Origin: Actinomycetota bacterium
Lineage (GTDB): Bacteria; Actinomycetota; Actinomycetes; Streptosporangiales; Streptosporangiaceae
Direction of reading: 5' to 3'
Assembly (NCBI GenBank): GCA_003140115.1
Contig: PLIQ01000641.1
Span: 1-8,295, forward strand
Length of the DNA stretch: 8,295 bases
Below the pieces are notes generated by a model. That model was not told the DNA's origin. It made no database searches and saw only the letters and a program-made list of their open reading frames with translations. The first letter of the stretch is position 1; the number at the start of each line of letters is the position of its first letter. Below, in pieces: positions 1 through 6,806 of the stretch. The position numbers and the translations under genes are program-made.

Positions 1-1158
1 ATCGGCGGCCGGGGCGGCCTGCGCGAGCCCTTCGCCGGCCTGGCCGCGGCCGCCGAGCAGGCGCGCCGCGGCGCCACCACCGTCGTCGCGGTCGACCTGC
101 CCAGCGGCATCGACGCCGGCACCGGCGCGGTCGACGGCCCTGCGGTGCACGCCGACGTGACCGTGACGTTCGGCGCGATCAAGCCCGGCCTGCTGATCGA
201 CCCGGGAGCCAGCTACGCGGGCGCGGTGGAGCTCGTCGACATCGGGCTGGGCCCCCACCTGACGGGCGAACCCGCCGCCGAGGCCCCGCAGCGGGATGAC
301 ATCGCCGCGCTGCTGCCCCGCCCGGGAACGGAGTCGGACAAGTACCGGCGCGGTGTCGTCGGCGTGCTCGCGGGCAGTGACCGGTTCGCTGGCGCGGCCG
401 TCCTGGCCACCGGCGGGGCGGTGCGCGGCGGCGCCGGCATGGTCCGGGTGGTGACCGCGGCCGTGCCCGCCGCGGTGGTCCGGCAGACCTGGCCCGAGGT
501 CGTGCTCACCGTGCACCCGGACGACGCCGGCTGGGACCTGCTCGGGTCGGTGGGCCGGGTCCAGGCCTGGGTGGCCGGACCGGGCATGGGCACCGGCCCG
601 GACGCCGTGGCCCGGCTGGCCGCGGTGCTCGGCACCGACCTGCCCGCGCTGGTCGACGCGGACGGCCTGACCATCCTCAGCGAGCACCAAGACCTGCTGC
701 CGCGGCGCGCGCCCACGCTGATCACCCCGCACGCGGGGGAGCTGGGCCGGCTGCTCGGCACCGACCCAGCCGCCATCGAGGCCCACCGCCTGGACTACGC
801 CCGCGAAGCTGCCGCGCGCCTCGGCGTCACCGTCCTGCTCAAGGGCTCGACCACGGTCATCGCGTCGCCCGGCGGCCCGACCGCCCTGGTCAACCCGACC
901 GGGACCCCGTGGCTGGCCACGGCCGGCTCCGGCGACGTGCTGTCCGGGCTGGCCGGCGCGCTGCTCGCCCAGGGCCTCGAGCCCGCCTGGGCCGGCGCTA
1001 CCGCCGCTTACCTGCACGGCATGGCCGCCCGGCTGGCTGCGGCCGGAACCCGGCGCGCCCGCCGGGGTGCCGAGCCAGGGGAACCCGTGCCCGAGGCGCC
1101 GATCGGGGCCTTCGACGTCGTCACCGCGCTTCCCGCCGCCATCCGCAGCGTGTCCTGA
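1..1158 (+). CDS. nnr: Bifunctional NAD(P)H-hydrate epimerase / ADP-dependent NAD(P)H-hydrate dehydratase, 3' part
   Basis: The frame is open from the first base, so the gene begins upstream and 385 residues are visible. Residues 1 to about 85 are the end of the YjeF-N epimerase domain, with VAVDLPSGIDAGTG and TVTFGAIKPGLL. The rest is the ribokinase-like NnrD dehydratase domain: DKYRRGVVGVLAGS near 111-124, VDADGL at 218-223 (the family usually has DADAL), TPHAGE at 242-247, KGSTT from 281, and AGSGDVLSG at 308-316, with the expected catalytic Asp at 312. By family knowledge the epimerase interconverts S- and R-NAD(P)HX, and the dehydratase restores NAD(P)H using ADP (ATP in some relatives). 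This cytoplasmic enzyme repairs damaged nicotinamide cofactors. A GTG at 145 could be taken for a start, but it lies inside the epimerase domain. The stop is 4 bases before alr, consistent with one transcript. Confidence 0.94.
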   Translation: MGGRGGLREPFAGLAAAAEQARRGATTVVAVDLPSGIDAGTGAVDGPAVHADVTVTFGAIKPGLLIDPGASYAGAVELVDIGLGPHLTGEPAAEAPQRDDIAALLPRPGTESDKYRRGVVGVLAGSDRFAGAAVLATGGAVRGGAGMVRVVTAAVPAAVVRQTWPEVVLTVHPDDAGWDLLGSVGRVQAWVAGPGMGTGPDAVARLAAVLGTDLPALVDADGLTILSEHQDLLPRRAPTLITPHAGELGRLLGTDPAAIEAHRLDYAREAAARLGVTVLLKGSTTVIASPGGPTALVNPTGTPWLATAGSGDVLSGLAGALLAQGLEPAWAGATAAYLHGMAARLAAAGTRRARRGAEPGEPVPEAPIGAFDVVTALPAAIRSVS

Positions 1159-1162
1159 AGCG

Positions 1163-2275
1163 ATGGACAGGCAAGCCCAGGTCGACCTCGGCGCGATTAC
1201 GCGCAACGTTGCCGCGCTGCGCGAGCGGGTCGGCGGCAGCCAGGTCATGGCCGTGGTGAAGGCGGACGGGTACGGCCACGGCATGGTCCCGGCGGCCCGG
1301 GCCGCGCTGGCCGGCGGCGCGACCTGGCTCGGCACCGCCGACCTGACCGAGGCGCTCGCCCTGCGAAAAGCCGGCCTCACCGCCCCGGTGCTGTGCCTGA
1401 TGGCCATCGGCGAGCCCGCGGACGCGATCCGCGTCGGCGTCGACGTCACCGCCGCCTCGGTCGCGGTCGTGACCCGGGTGGCGGAGGCCGCGGCGCGCGC
1501 CGGCGTCCCGGCCCGGCTGCACCTCAAGGCCGACACCGGGCTCAGCCGCGGCGGCGCCACCCGCGCCGACTGGCCCGCCGTGGTCGAGGCCGCCCTGGCC
1601 GCCCAGGCCGCCGGACGGCTCCAGGTGGTGGGCCTGTGGTCCCACTTCGCCTGCGCCGACCTGCCCGGGCACCCCTCGATCGCCGCCCAGCTCGCCGCGT
1701 TCGCCGACGCGGTCGCACACGCCGAGAAGGCGGGCGTCACGCCCGAGGTCAGGCACATCGCCAACACCGCCGCCGCGCTGACCGTGCCCGGATCCCGGCT
1801 GGACCTGGTCCGGTTCGGCGGCGCTCTGTACGGCATCTCCACCCTGCCCGGCGGCGCGCCGTCCTGGCTGCGCCCGGCCATGACCCTGCGCGCCCGGCTG
1901 GCCCTGGTCAAGCGGGTGCCGCCCGGCTCCGGCGTCTCCTACGGCCACCGGTATGTGACCGACCGCGAGACCACCCTCGGCCTGGTGCCGGTCGGCTACG
2001 CGGACGGCGTGCCACGCGCCGCGACCGGCCTGCCGCTGGTCAGCGCGCGCGGCCGGCGCTGGCCGATCGCGGGCACCGTGTGCATGGATCAGTTCGTCAT
2101 CGACTTCGGCGACGAACCGGTGACGGCGGGCGAGGAAGTGGTGTTGTTCGGGCCGGGGGACGACGGCGAACCCACCGCCCAGGAATGGGGCGAGGCTCTC
2201 GGCACCATCTCCTACGAGGTCGTGACCAGCATCGGAGCCCGGGTGACCCGCACCTACCCCGGCGGCTCACGATGA
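1163..2275 (+). CDS. alr: Alanine racemase
   Basis: A complete 370-residue fold-type III PLP enzyme, the usual length for Alr. It interconverts L- and D-alanine in the cytoplasm and supplies D-Ala for peptidoglycan. The N-terminal barrel carries the PLP-lysine motif AVVKADGYGHG, with Lys33 as the Schiff-base residue. HIANTAA at 198-204 and RFGGALYG follow. The second catalytic base is Tyr260 in GVSYGHRY, and GYADGVPR, GTVCMDQ (Cys307-Gln310) and YEVVTSIGARVTR complete the C-terminal domain. The ATG at 1163 was chosen because QAQVDLGAITRN is where Alr proteins normally begin; in-frame codons further upstream would add a tail lying inside nnr. No clear Shine-Dalgarno is seen, so translation may depend on nnr, which ends 4 bases upstream. 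The stop overlaps the tsaE start (ATGA). Confidence 0.97.
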   Translation: MDRQAQVDLGAITRNVAALRERVGGSQVMAVVKADGYGHGMVPAARAALAGGATWLGTADLTEALALRKAGLTAPVLCLMAIGEPADAIRVGVDVTAASVAVVTRVAEAAARAGVPARLHLKADTGLSRGGATRADWPAVVEAALAAQAAGRLQVVGLWSHFACADLPGHPSIAAQLAAFADAVAHAEKAGVTPEVRHIANTAAALTVPGSRLDLVRFGGALYGISTLPGGAPSWLRPAMTLRARLALVKRVPPGSGVSYGHRYVTDRETTLGLVPVGYADGVPRAATGLPLVSARGRRWPIAGTVCMDQFVIDFGDEPVTAGEEVVLFGPGDDGEPTAQEWGEALGTISYEVVTSIGARVTRTYPGGSR

Positions 2276-2790
2276 ATATGCCGAACGAACCAGCCTGCGC
2301 GCCCGCCGAACTGCGCATCGCCACCGACACGGCCATGCGGGACCTGGGCCGCGAGCTGGCCGCCCGGCTGCGCGCCGGCGACCTGGTGATCTTGACCGGG
2401 CCGCTGGGGGCGGGCAAGACCACCCTCGTGCAGGGCATCGGCGAGGGCCTGCAGGTGCGCGGCCCGGTCACCTCCCCGACCTTCGTCATCGCCCGGGTCC
2501 ACCCGGCCCGGGCTGGATCGGGGCCGTCGCTGGTGCACGCGGACGCCTACCGGCTGGGCAGCATCACCGAGGTGGACGACCTGGACCTGGACGCCGACGT
2601 GGCCAGCGCCGTCACCGTGGTGGAGTGGGGCGAAGGGCTGGCCGAAGGGCTGGCCGAGGACCGCCTGGAGATCTCGATCCAGCCCGACCCGGACGGCGAG
2701 GCCCGGACCGTCCGGCTCCGCGGTCACGGGGCTCGCTGGCACCAGCGGTTATCCGGAAAACAGCCGGCCAGCAGCGCGGATCGTTTATAG
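2272..2790 (+). CDS. tsaE: tRNA threonylcarbamoyladenosine biosynthesis ATPase TsaE
   Basis: A 172-residue P-loop ATPase of the TsaE (YjeE) family. It shows Walker A GPLGAGKTT at 43-51 (Lys49), the family switch motif TSPTF at 67-71, HADAYRL starting at His89, and VEWGE with Glu118 and Trp119. By family knowledge TsaE binds the TsaB-TsaD dimer, and its ATPase activity resets the complex between rounds of t6A37 synthesis. The ATG at 2272 overlaps the alr stop by 4 bases and no Shine-Dalgarno is visible, pointing to translational coupling. A second ATG two codons later (2278) is possible. The segment GLAEGLAE after the WGE motif comes from a perfect 12-bp tandem duplication. The tail after about residue 150 (HQRLSGKQPASSADRL) looks unconserved and runs into a locally AT-richer stretch. 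Confidence 0.96.
   Translation: MNMPNEPACAPAELRIATDTAMRDLGRELAARLRAGDLVILTGPLGAGKTTLVQGIGEGLQVRGPVTSPTFVIARVHPARAGSGPSLVHADAYRLGSITEVDDLDLDADVASAVTVVEWGEGLAEGLAEDRLEISIQPDPDGEARTVRLRGHGARWHQRLSGKQPASSADRL
2632..2655 (+). repeat. Perfect 12-bp tandem duplication inside tsaE
   Basis: The unit GAAGGGCTGGCC occurs twice back to back (2632-2643 and 2644-2655), is in frame, and encodes EGLA twice just after the conserved VEWGE motif of TsaE. Identity is complete, including third codon positions, so the duplication looks recent. It adds four residues between the Trp-Gly-Glu motif and the last beta strands. Confidence 0.9.
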
Positions 2791-2791
2791 T
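2786..2791 (+). promoter_or_regulatory. Candidate -10 element in front of the membrane-protein gene
   Basis: TATAGT overlaps the tsaE stop codon within an unusually AT-rich patch for this genome (about 2748-2842). It fits the actinobacterial TANNNT -10 pattern. A transcript starting about 7 bases later would have a leader of roughly 65 bases before the GTG at 2862. No good -35 hexamer lies 16-19 bases upstream (GCCGGC is found there). A TTGAAC at 2803-2808 could be a -35 instead, but has no convincing -10. This is a weak call based on composition and position. Confidence 0.28.
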
Positions 2792-2851
2792 TCCGCTGTA
2801 CTTTGAACTCCGGCCCGCCCCTTGCGCCGTTACGTTCCGTATCCCTCTTCC

Positions 2852-2856
2852 GGAGG
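2852..2856 (+). promoter_or_regulatory. Ribosome binding site that sets the membrane-protein start
   Basis: GGAGG lies 5 bases before the GTG at 2862 and is the clearest Shine-Dalgarno in the window. It decides the start of the following gene against in-frame codons inside tsaE. Another GTG at 2858 is in a different frame and too close to the site. Confidence 0.75.
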
Positions 2857-2861
2857 CGTGC

Positions 2862-3905
2862 GTGCCAGAGCAGGAATTCCCGCCTCGTCGGCCTGCCGGC
2901 TTCCGCCGTCCTGGCCCCGGTGTCCCGCCGGATTACCAGGACGAGGACCCGGCGCCGTGGGCTGGCCTGCCCTCGGTCCGTCCGGCGCGCCCCGCCCCCG
3001 ACGACCCGCTGGGATCCCGGCCTGCCCAGGGTCCTGTCGGGCCCCCCGGTCCCGCCTGGCCTCCGGATCCCGCCGACCCCTCCGGTCCCGCTTGGCCTCC
3101 CGATCCCGCCGAACCGCCCGAGGCGGAGGTCCCGCCGTGGGCCGGGCCGGACGCGCAGCCCGAGGACGATCCGGTCCCCGACCTGCCGCGCGCGCCCGGC
3201 GGGCGGGCCCTGCGCGCGGCCGCGCGCAGGCGGCGGCGCTGGCTGGTCATGATCGCCGCCCTGGTGGTCGTGGCCGGGGGCGTGATCGCGGCGATCGTGG
3301 TGCCGGGCGGGCCCGCTCCCGCGCCCGTCACCCCGGACGGCCTGATCACCACGTTCCAGCCCGGCGAGCTCCAGACCGTCCCGGCCGCGTGCGGCACGGT
3401 CCCGGCCGCCACCGTCCAGAGCTACCTGCCGGGTCACGTCAAGCAGGCGTCCCCGCTGCCCATCGACGGGTCGGCCGAGTCGGCCTGCGACTGGACCATC
3501 GACCGGGCGCCGGTCTACCGGCTGCTCGAGCTCAACCTGCTGGCCTACGCGCCGAGCGGGCTGGCCAGCGGCGACGGCAGCGCCACCTACGCCGCCATCG
3601 ACGCCTACACCCAGACCCTGCAGAACCTGCAGGACCCGCCCAAGCACTCGGCCGAGCCCCGGGCCACGACCGTCATGCTCAGCGGCCTCGGCAACGAGGC
3701 GTTCACCGCCACCCAGGTGTTCAGCCGCGGCGGCGCGGTCACCGACGTGGCCACCGTGGTCGTCCGCTACCACAACGTGGTCGTGAGCGTGACCCTGGAC
3801 GGCCTGCAGCACTCCAACCGCGGCAACTACGGACCGGTCTCCCTGCCCAGCCTGTCCTCGGCCGCCCTGGCCTTCGCCCAGGCCGCCGAGGCCGCCCTGC
3901 ACTAG
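2862..3905 (+). CDS. Proline-rich single-pass membrane protein with extracytoplasmic domain, DUF3558-like, function unknown
   Basis: A 347-residue protein of unknown function. Residues 1 to about 110 are a Pro/Asp/Ala/Arg-rich, probably disordered segment with a 12-residue tandem repeat. A basic run at 122-126 (RRRRR) is followed by one hydrophobic helix at about 127-147 (WLVMIAALVVVAGGVIAAIVV). A folded domain of about 195 residues then extends to the C-terminus. The positive-inside rule places the Pro-rich part in the cytoplasm and the folded domain outside. The outer domain has two cysteines, C177 (AACGTVP) and C209 (SACDWTI), a spacing and CxW pattern reminiscent of actinobacterial DUF3558 proteins; they may form a disulfide. 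The DUF3558 link is a tentative impression. The GTG start follows a strong GGAGG. The gene sits between tsaE and tsaB, but nothing in it suggests a role in tRNA modification. Confidence 0.86.
   Translation: MPEQEFPPRRPAGFRRPGPGVPPDYQDEDPAPWAGLPSVRPARPAPDDPLGSRPAQGPVGPPGPAWPPDPADPSGPAWPPDPAEPPEAEVPPWAGPDAQPEDDPVPDLPRAPGGRALRAAARRRRRWLVMIAALVVVAGGVIAAIVVPGGPAPAPVTPDGLITTFQPGELQTVPAACGTVPAATVQSYLPGHVKQASPLPIDGSAESACDWTIDRAPVYRLLELNLLAYAPSGLASGDGSATYAAIDAYTQTLQNLQDPPKHSAEPRATTVMLSGLGNEAFTATQVFSRGGAVTDVATVVVRYHNVVVSVTLDGLQHSNRGNYGPVSLPSLSSAALAFAQAAEAALH
3048..3119 (+). repeat. Two 36-bp in-frame repeats in the Pro-rich segment
   Basis: Units 3048-3083 and 3084-3119 encode GPAWPPDPADPS and GPAWPPDPAEPP. 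The DNA copies differ mainly at third codon positions, so the repeat has been kept at the protein level after an older duplication. It lies in the cytoplasmic, probably disordered part of the membrane protein. Confidence 0.85.
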
Positions 3906-3948
3906 CCGCCGGCCGCCGGCCTCCGCCTTCCCACTGCCGCGCAGCCAT

Positions 3949-3961
3949 TAGGCTGGGCGGG
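3949..3961 (+). promoter_or_regulatory. Candidate leaderless promoter of tsaB (-10 TAGGCT)
   Basis: TAGGCT at 3949-3954 matches the actinobacterial TANNNT -10. It is followed by exactly six bases (GGGCGG) and then the GTG start of tsaB at 3961. That spacing would put the first transcribed base on the start codon, the standard layout for leaderless actinobacterial mRNAs. No ordinary Shine-Dalgarno is present at normal spacing. The -35 region (around CTTCCC, 3927-3932) is weak. The TAG within this element is also an in-frame stop, so tsaB cannot start earlier. Confidence 0.5.
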
Positions 3962-4650
3962 TGCTGGTGCTGGGATTTGATACGGCGACGCCCGCGGTGA
4001 GCGTGGCCCTGCACGACGGGGAACGGGTCATCTCCGCGGCGTCGGCCCTAGATGCCCGCCGGCATTCCGAACTGCTCGCGCCGATGATCGCGAAGGTCAT
4101 GGCCGACGTCGGCGCCTCGCGCGCCGACCTGACCGCGGTCGCGGTCGGGGTGGGGCCCGGACCCTACACCGGACTGCGGGTCGGCCTGGTGACCGCCCGG
4201 GTGCTCGGGTCCGTCCTTGGTCTGCCGGTGTCCGGCCTGTGCTCACTGGACGTGATCGCCGCGTCGGCCCGCCTCGGGCGCGAGTTCCTGGTCGCCACCG
4301 ACGCCCGGCGCAAGGAGGTCTACTGGGCCCGCTACGACGCGGCCGGCCGCCGGCTGGCCGGTCCCCACGTGGGCCCGGCCAGCTCGATCCCGGACGCCGC
4401 TGACCTGCCTGTGGCGGGCGCGGGGGGACCGCTGTACCCGGAGGCGTTCGGTGAGATGATCGGCCCCGCCTACCCCGACGCCGGCACGCTGTGCGGCCTC
4501 GTCGCCCGGCCCGCCGGCCAGGTCCCGCTGCTCGCCCCGGACCCGCTGTACCTGCGCCGCCCCGACGCCCGCGAGCCCGGGCCGCCCAAGCGGGTCACGC
4601 CCTACTCGCCCGGGGGGACGACCCCCCCTGTCCCCCCCGCCCGGCCATGA
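3961..4650 (+). CDS. tsaB: tRNA threonylcarbamoyladenosine biosynthesis protein TsaB
   Basis: A 229-residue ASKHA-fold protein of the TsaB (YeaZ) family. It begins with [15 protein letters not shown], followed by HSELLAPMI and the family hallmark [11 protein letters not shown] at 65-75. [17 protein letters not shown] near the end matches the usual TsaB terminus. TsaB has no metal site of its own; it is the partner and scaffold for TsaD in t6A synthesis. The GTG at 3961 is the first possible start after an in-frame TAG at 3949; a second GTG at 3967 is an alternative. The last 15 or so residues ([14 protein letters not shown]) are a low-complexity tail written over G6 and two C7 tracts. The stop overlaps the rimI ATG (ATGA). 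The gene is probably transcribed from its own leaderless promoter as well as by read-through. Confidence 0.96.
   Translation: MLVLGFDTATPAVSVALHDGERVISAASALDARRHSELLAPMIAKVMADVGASRADLTAVAVGVGPGPYTGLRVGLVTARVLGSVLGLPVSGLCSLDVIAASARLGREFLVATDARRKEVYWARYDAAGRRLAGPHVGPASSIPDAADLPVAGAGGPLYPEAFGEMIGPAYPDAGTLCGLVARPAGQVPLLAPDPLYLRRPDAREPGPPKRVTPYSPGGTTPPVPPARP
4612..4638 (+). repeat. G6 / C7 / C7 homopolymer cluster with hairpin potential
   Basis: GGGGGG (4612-4617), CCCCCCC (4622-4628) and CCCCCCC (4632-4638) lie within 27 bases at the end of tsaB. The G6 run can pair with either C7 run; with the nearer one it gives a 6-bp all-GC stem with a 4-base loop. The rimI ATG begins 8 bases after the last tract. 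Such tracts can slip in replication or be misread in sequencing. Confidence 0.85.
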
Positions 4651-5129
4651 AGCCCAAGCAGCAACAAGCCCGCGAGATCCGCCTCCGGGAGATGCGGCGG
4701 GCCGACATGCCCGGCATCATGGCCCTGGAGCAGGAACTCTTTCCCGACGACGCGTGGACCGCGGAGATGTTCGCCTCGGAGTTCGCGCAGACGGCCTCGC
4801 GACGGCTCTACCTGGTGGCCGAGGAAGAGGGCACGCTGATCGGCTACGCGGGGATGATGTTCACCGGCGGACCGCAAGCCGACGTGGTGACGCTGGCCGT
4901 GGATCCGGGTCACTGGGGCGCGGGCACCGGCACGGCGCTGCTGACCGCGCTGACCGACGAGGCGGCCGGCCGTGGCTGCACCGAGGTGCTGCTCGAGGTG
5001 CGCGAGGACAACCCGCGGGCGCGGCGTCTGTACCTGCGGCAGGGCTTCACCGAGGTCGGGATCCGGCGCGGGTACTACCAGCCGTCCGGGGTGGACGCCG
5101 TGGTCATGCGGAAGGCGCTGGCCCGATGA
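4647..5129 (+). CDS. rimI: Ribosomal protein S18-alanine N-acetyltransferase (GNAT family)
   Basis: A 160-residue GNAT acetyltransferase of the RimI type. It begins with [28 protein letters not shown], the usual RimI opening. The acetyl-CoA loop is [35 protein letters not shown] carries Glu117, equivalent to the catalytic Glu of enterobacterial Rim[16 protein letters not shown] carries Tyr143/Tyr144 and the typical end. By family knowledge it acetylates the N-terminal alanine of ribosomal protein S18; actinobacterial RimI may accept other N-termini. The ATG overlaps the tsaB stop, with no Shine-Dalgarno but a C-rich sequence directly in front, so translation probably depends on coupling to tsaB. 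The stop overlaps the tsaD ATG. Its place between tsaB and tsaD is conserved in many bacteria. Confidence 0.94.
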   Translation: MKPKQQQAREIRLREMRRADMPGIMALEQELFPDDAWTAEMFASEFAQTASRRLYLVAEEEGTLIGYAGMMFTGGPQADVVTLAVDPGHWGAGTGTALLTALTDEAAGRGCTEVLLEVREDNPRARRLYLRQGFTEVGIRRGYYQPSGVDAVVMRKALAR

Positions 5130-6157
5130 CTCTTCCTCTGGTACTGGGCATCGAGACCTCCTGTGACGAGACCGGGATCGGGCTCGTGCGCGGCCACGAC
5201 CTGCTCGCCGACTCGGTCGCCTCCAGCGTGGACCAGCACGCCCGGTTCGGCGGCGTGGTACCCGAGGTGGCCAGCCGGGCCCACCTGGAGGCGATGATCC
5301 CCACGTTCGACCGTGCGCTCGCCACCGCCGGCGTCCGGGCCGATCAGATCGATGCCGTGGCCGTCACCGCGGGACCCGGGCTGGCCGGCGCCCTGCTGGT
5401 CGGGGTGGCCGCGGCCAAGGCGTACGCATGGGGGCTCGGCAAGCCGCTGTACGGGGTCAATCACCTGGCCGCGCACATCGCGGTGGACCAGCTGGAACAC
5501 GGCACGCTGCCCACCCCCGCGGTGGCCCTGCTGGTCTCCGGCGGGCATTCCTCGCTGCTCCTGGTCACCGACGTGGCCCGAGAGGTGATCCCGCTCGGCG
5601 CCACCATCGACGACGCCGCCGGCGAGGCCTACGACAAGGTAGCCCGGGTGCTCGGCCTGCCGTTCCCCGGCGGGCCGCCCCTCGACAAGGCGGCCCGGGA
5701 CGGCGACGCCGCCGCGATCGCCTTCCCGCGCGGCAAGTACCACGACGGCACGCTCGACTTCTCCTTCGCGGGCCTGAAGACCGCCGTGGCGCGCTGGGTG
5801 GAGGCCCGTGAGGCCGCCGGGGAGCCGGTCCCCCTGACCGACGTCGCCGCCTCCTTCCAGGAGGCGGTGGCCGACGTGCTCACCCGTAAGGCGGTGCAGG
5901 CCTGCCAGCAGCACGACGTCCGGGACCTGATCATCGGCGGCGGCGTGGCGGCCAACTCCCGGCTGCGCTCGCTGGCCGCGGAACGCTGCGCGGCGGCCGG
6001 CATCCGGCTGCGGGTGCCCAGGCCCGGGCTATGTACCGACAACGGCGCCATGGTCGCCGCGCTGGGCGCGGAACTGGTGGCCCAAGGCATCGAACCGTCC
6101 CCGCTCGACCTGCCCGCGGACTCATCCCTGCCCGTCACGGAGGTCGTCGTCCGCTAA
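5126..6157 (+). CDS. tsaD: tRNA N6-adenosine threonylcarbamoyltransferase TsaD
   Basis: A complete 343-residue Kae1/TsaD protein. It transfers the threonylcarbamoyl group from threonylcarbamoyl-AMP to A37 of ANN-decoding tRNAs, working with TsaB and TsaE. It begins with [16 protein letters not shown], then [12 protein letters not shown] and [15 protein letters not shown]. The metal ligands are visible as HLAAH (His113, His117) and Asp305 in TDNGAM. SGGHSS at 138-143, GEAYDKVAR from 166, [10 protein letters not shown] and [12 protein letters not shown] are all intact. The ATG at 5126 overlaps the rimI stop by 4 bases. A GGAAGG at 5110-5115, inside rimI, could serve as ribosome binding site at slightly long spacing. 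In several actinobacteria groES follows; here the next gene is convergent, so the operon ends with tsaD. Confidence 0.98.
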   Translation: MTLPLVLGIETSCDETGIGLVRGHDLLADSVASSVDQHARFGGVVPEVASRAHLEAMIPTFDRALATAGVRADQIDAVAVTAGPGLAGALLVGVAAAKAYAWGLGKPLYGVNHLAAHIAVDQLEHGTLPTPAVALLVSGGHSSLLLVTDVAREVIPLGATIDDAAGEAYDKVARVLGLPFPGGPPLDKAARDGDAAAIAFPRGKYHDGTLDFSFAGLKTAVARWVEAREAAGEPVPLTDVAASFQEAVADVLTRKAVQACQQHDVRDLIIGGGVAANSRLRSLAAERCAAAGIRLRVPRPGLCTDNGAMVAALGAELVAQGIEPSPLDLPADSSLPVTEVVVR

Positions 6158-6163
6158 GGCTCT

Positions 6164-6225
6164 ACCGGCGCCTCGTGCCTCACCAGCGCCGCGCGCCCTG
6201 CTAGCGCCGCCCGCCTTACCAGCGG
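6164..6225. repeat. Degenerate 18-bp tandem repeat between convergent genes
   Basis: Three adjacent 18-base units start at 6164, 6182 and 6200 with the core ACCAGCGCCGCSCGCC. Units 2 and 3 agree at 14 of 18 positions and units 1 and 2 at 13 of 18. The first bases of a fourth unit (ACCAGCGGCCGT) run into the end of the nitroreductase gene. Together they fill most of the 58-base gap between the tsaD and nitroreductase stops. No convincing terminator hairpin with a T tract is seen; a 6-bp CGGCGC/GCGCCG stem with a 14-base loop is the best available. Confidence 0.55.
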
Positions 6226-6788
6226 CCGTAGTGGACGACATCCTGCGCCGGACGGCGACGGTCCCGCAGGTCCCGCGGCGCCGCTTCCGCGTTGTGGCCG
6301 ATGGCGATGGCGCCGATCGGTTCGTGGTCATCCGGCACGCCGAACGCCTCGCGGAACGGCTCCACGGCTTCGGGCACGATGCCGAAGTACAGCGCGCCGA
6401 GCCCCTCGTCGACCACGGTGAGCAGGATCAGCAGCGCCGCCATCCCGGTGTCGATGTGCCAGAACGGCACCGGCCAGCGCTTCTCGTCCCGGTCGGTCCA
6501 GCCCTTGTCGGGCCGGGCGTAACGGTCCAGGTAAACCCGCTTGGACGACATGGGCACGATGACCAGCGGGGCCGTCGTCACCGAGTCTGCGGCGGCTGCG
6601 CCGGCCACCTCCCAGAAGCGCTTCAGGTCCTCCCCGGTCAGGACCAGGAAGGCCTGGCCCTGGGAGAACCCGGCCGACGGGCCGCGCACGGCGTTGCGCA
6701 AGATCCGGTCCAGGCTCTCCGGCGAGACTGGCTCGCCGGTGAACTGGCGCACCATGTGCCGGCGCCGCACGACCTCGTCGAAGTCCAT
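6216..6788 (-). CDS. Nitroreductase family FMN-dependent oxidoreductase
   Basis: A 190-residue protein with the nitroreductase pattern. It starts MDFDEVVRRRHMVRQFTGEPV, with the basic cluster at 8-14 that usually holds FMN phosphate. GPSAGFSQGQAFLVL at 36-50 contains the family PSAGxxQ segment. A helix HIDTGMAALLILLTVVDEGLGALYFGI at 111-137 carries the usual flavin-contacting GLG, and the end (RRRPAQDVVHYGRW) resembles typical tails. The family uses FMN and NAD(P)H to reduce nitro compounds, quinones, enones or flavins; the real substrate cannot be read from sequence. The ATG at 6788 lies 18 bases after the CoxG-like stop, with GGAGG at 6800-6804 slightly far from the start (11 bases). Co-transcription with the CoxG-like gene is likely, suggesting a shared redox role. 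Confidence 0.92.
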   Translation of the reverse strand: MDFDEVVRRRHMVRQFTGEPVSPESLDRILRNAVRGPSAGFSQGQAFLVLTGEDLKRFWEVAGAAAADSVTTAPLVIVPMSSKRVYLDRYARPDKGWTDRDEKRWPVPFWHIDTGMAALLILLTVVDEGLGALYFGIVPEAVEPFREAFGVPDDHEPIGAIAIGHNAEAAPRDLRDRRRPAQDVVHYGRW

Positions 6789-6806
6789 CGCCTGCCCGCC
6801 CTCCGC

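Noticed and set aside
145..1158. Separate short dehydratase gene starting at the GTG at 145
   Set aside because: The same frame is open from base 1 and carries the conserved end of the epimerase domain, so this is one bifunctional gene cut by the window edge.
1393..2271. Long in-frame upstream extension of tsaE through alr
   Set aside because: The extension reads as Arg/Pro-rich nonsense across the well-conserved alr gene; TsaE homology begins only after 2272.
2755..2785. GGAA ... GTT pair as an ECF sigma factor promoter before the membrane-protein gene
   Set aside because: The spacing is about 23 bases, well over the 16-18 usual for such promoters.
2724..3902. Open frame of 392 codons on the minus strand opposite the membrane-protein gene
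   Set aside because: It is Gly/Arg/Asp-rich low complexity, mirrors the Pro-rich plus-strand gene, and has no domain or good ribosome binding site.
3888..3923. GAGGCCG/CGGCCTC inverted repeat around the stop of the membrane-protein gene, as a terminator
   Set aside because: The stem has only 7 pairs with a 22-base loop and no T tract, and similar pairings are common by chance in this GC-rich sequence.
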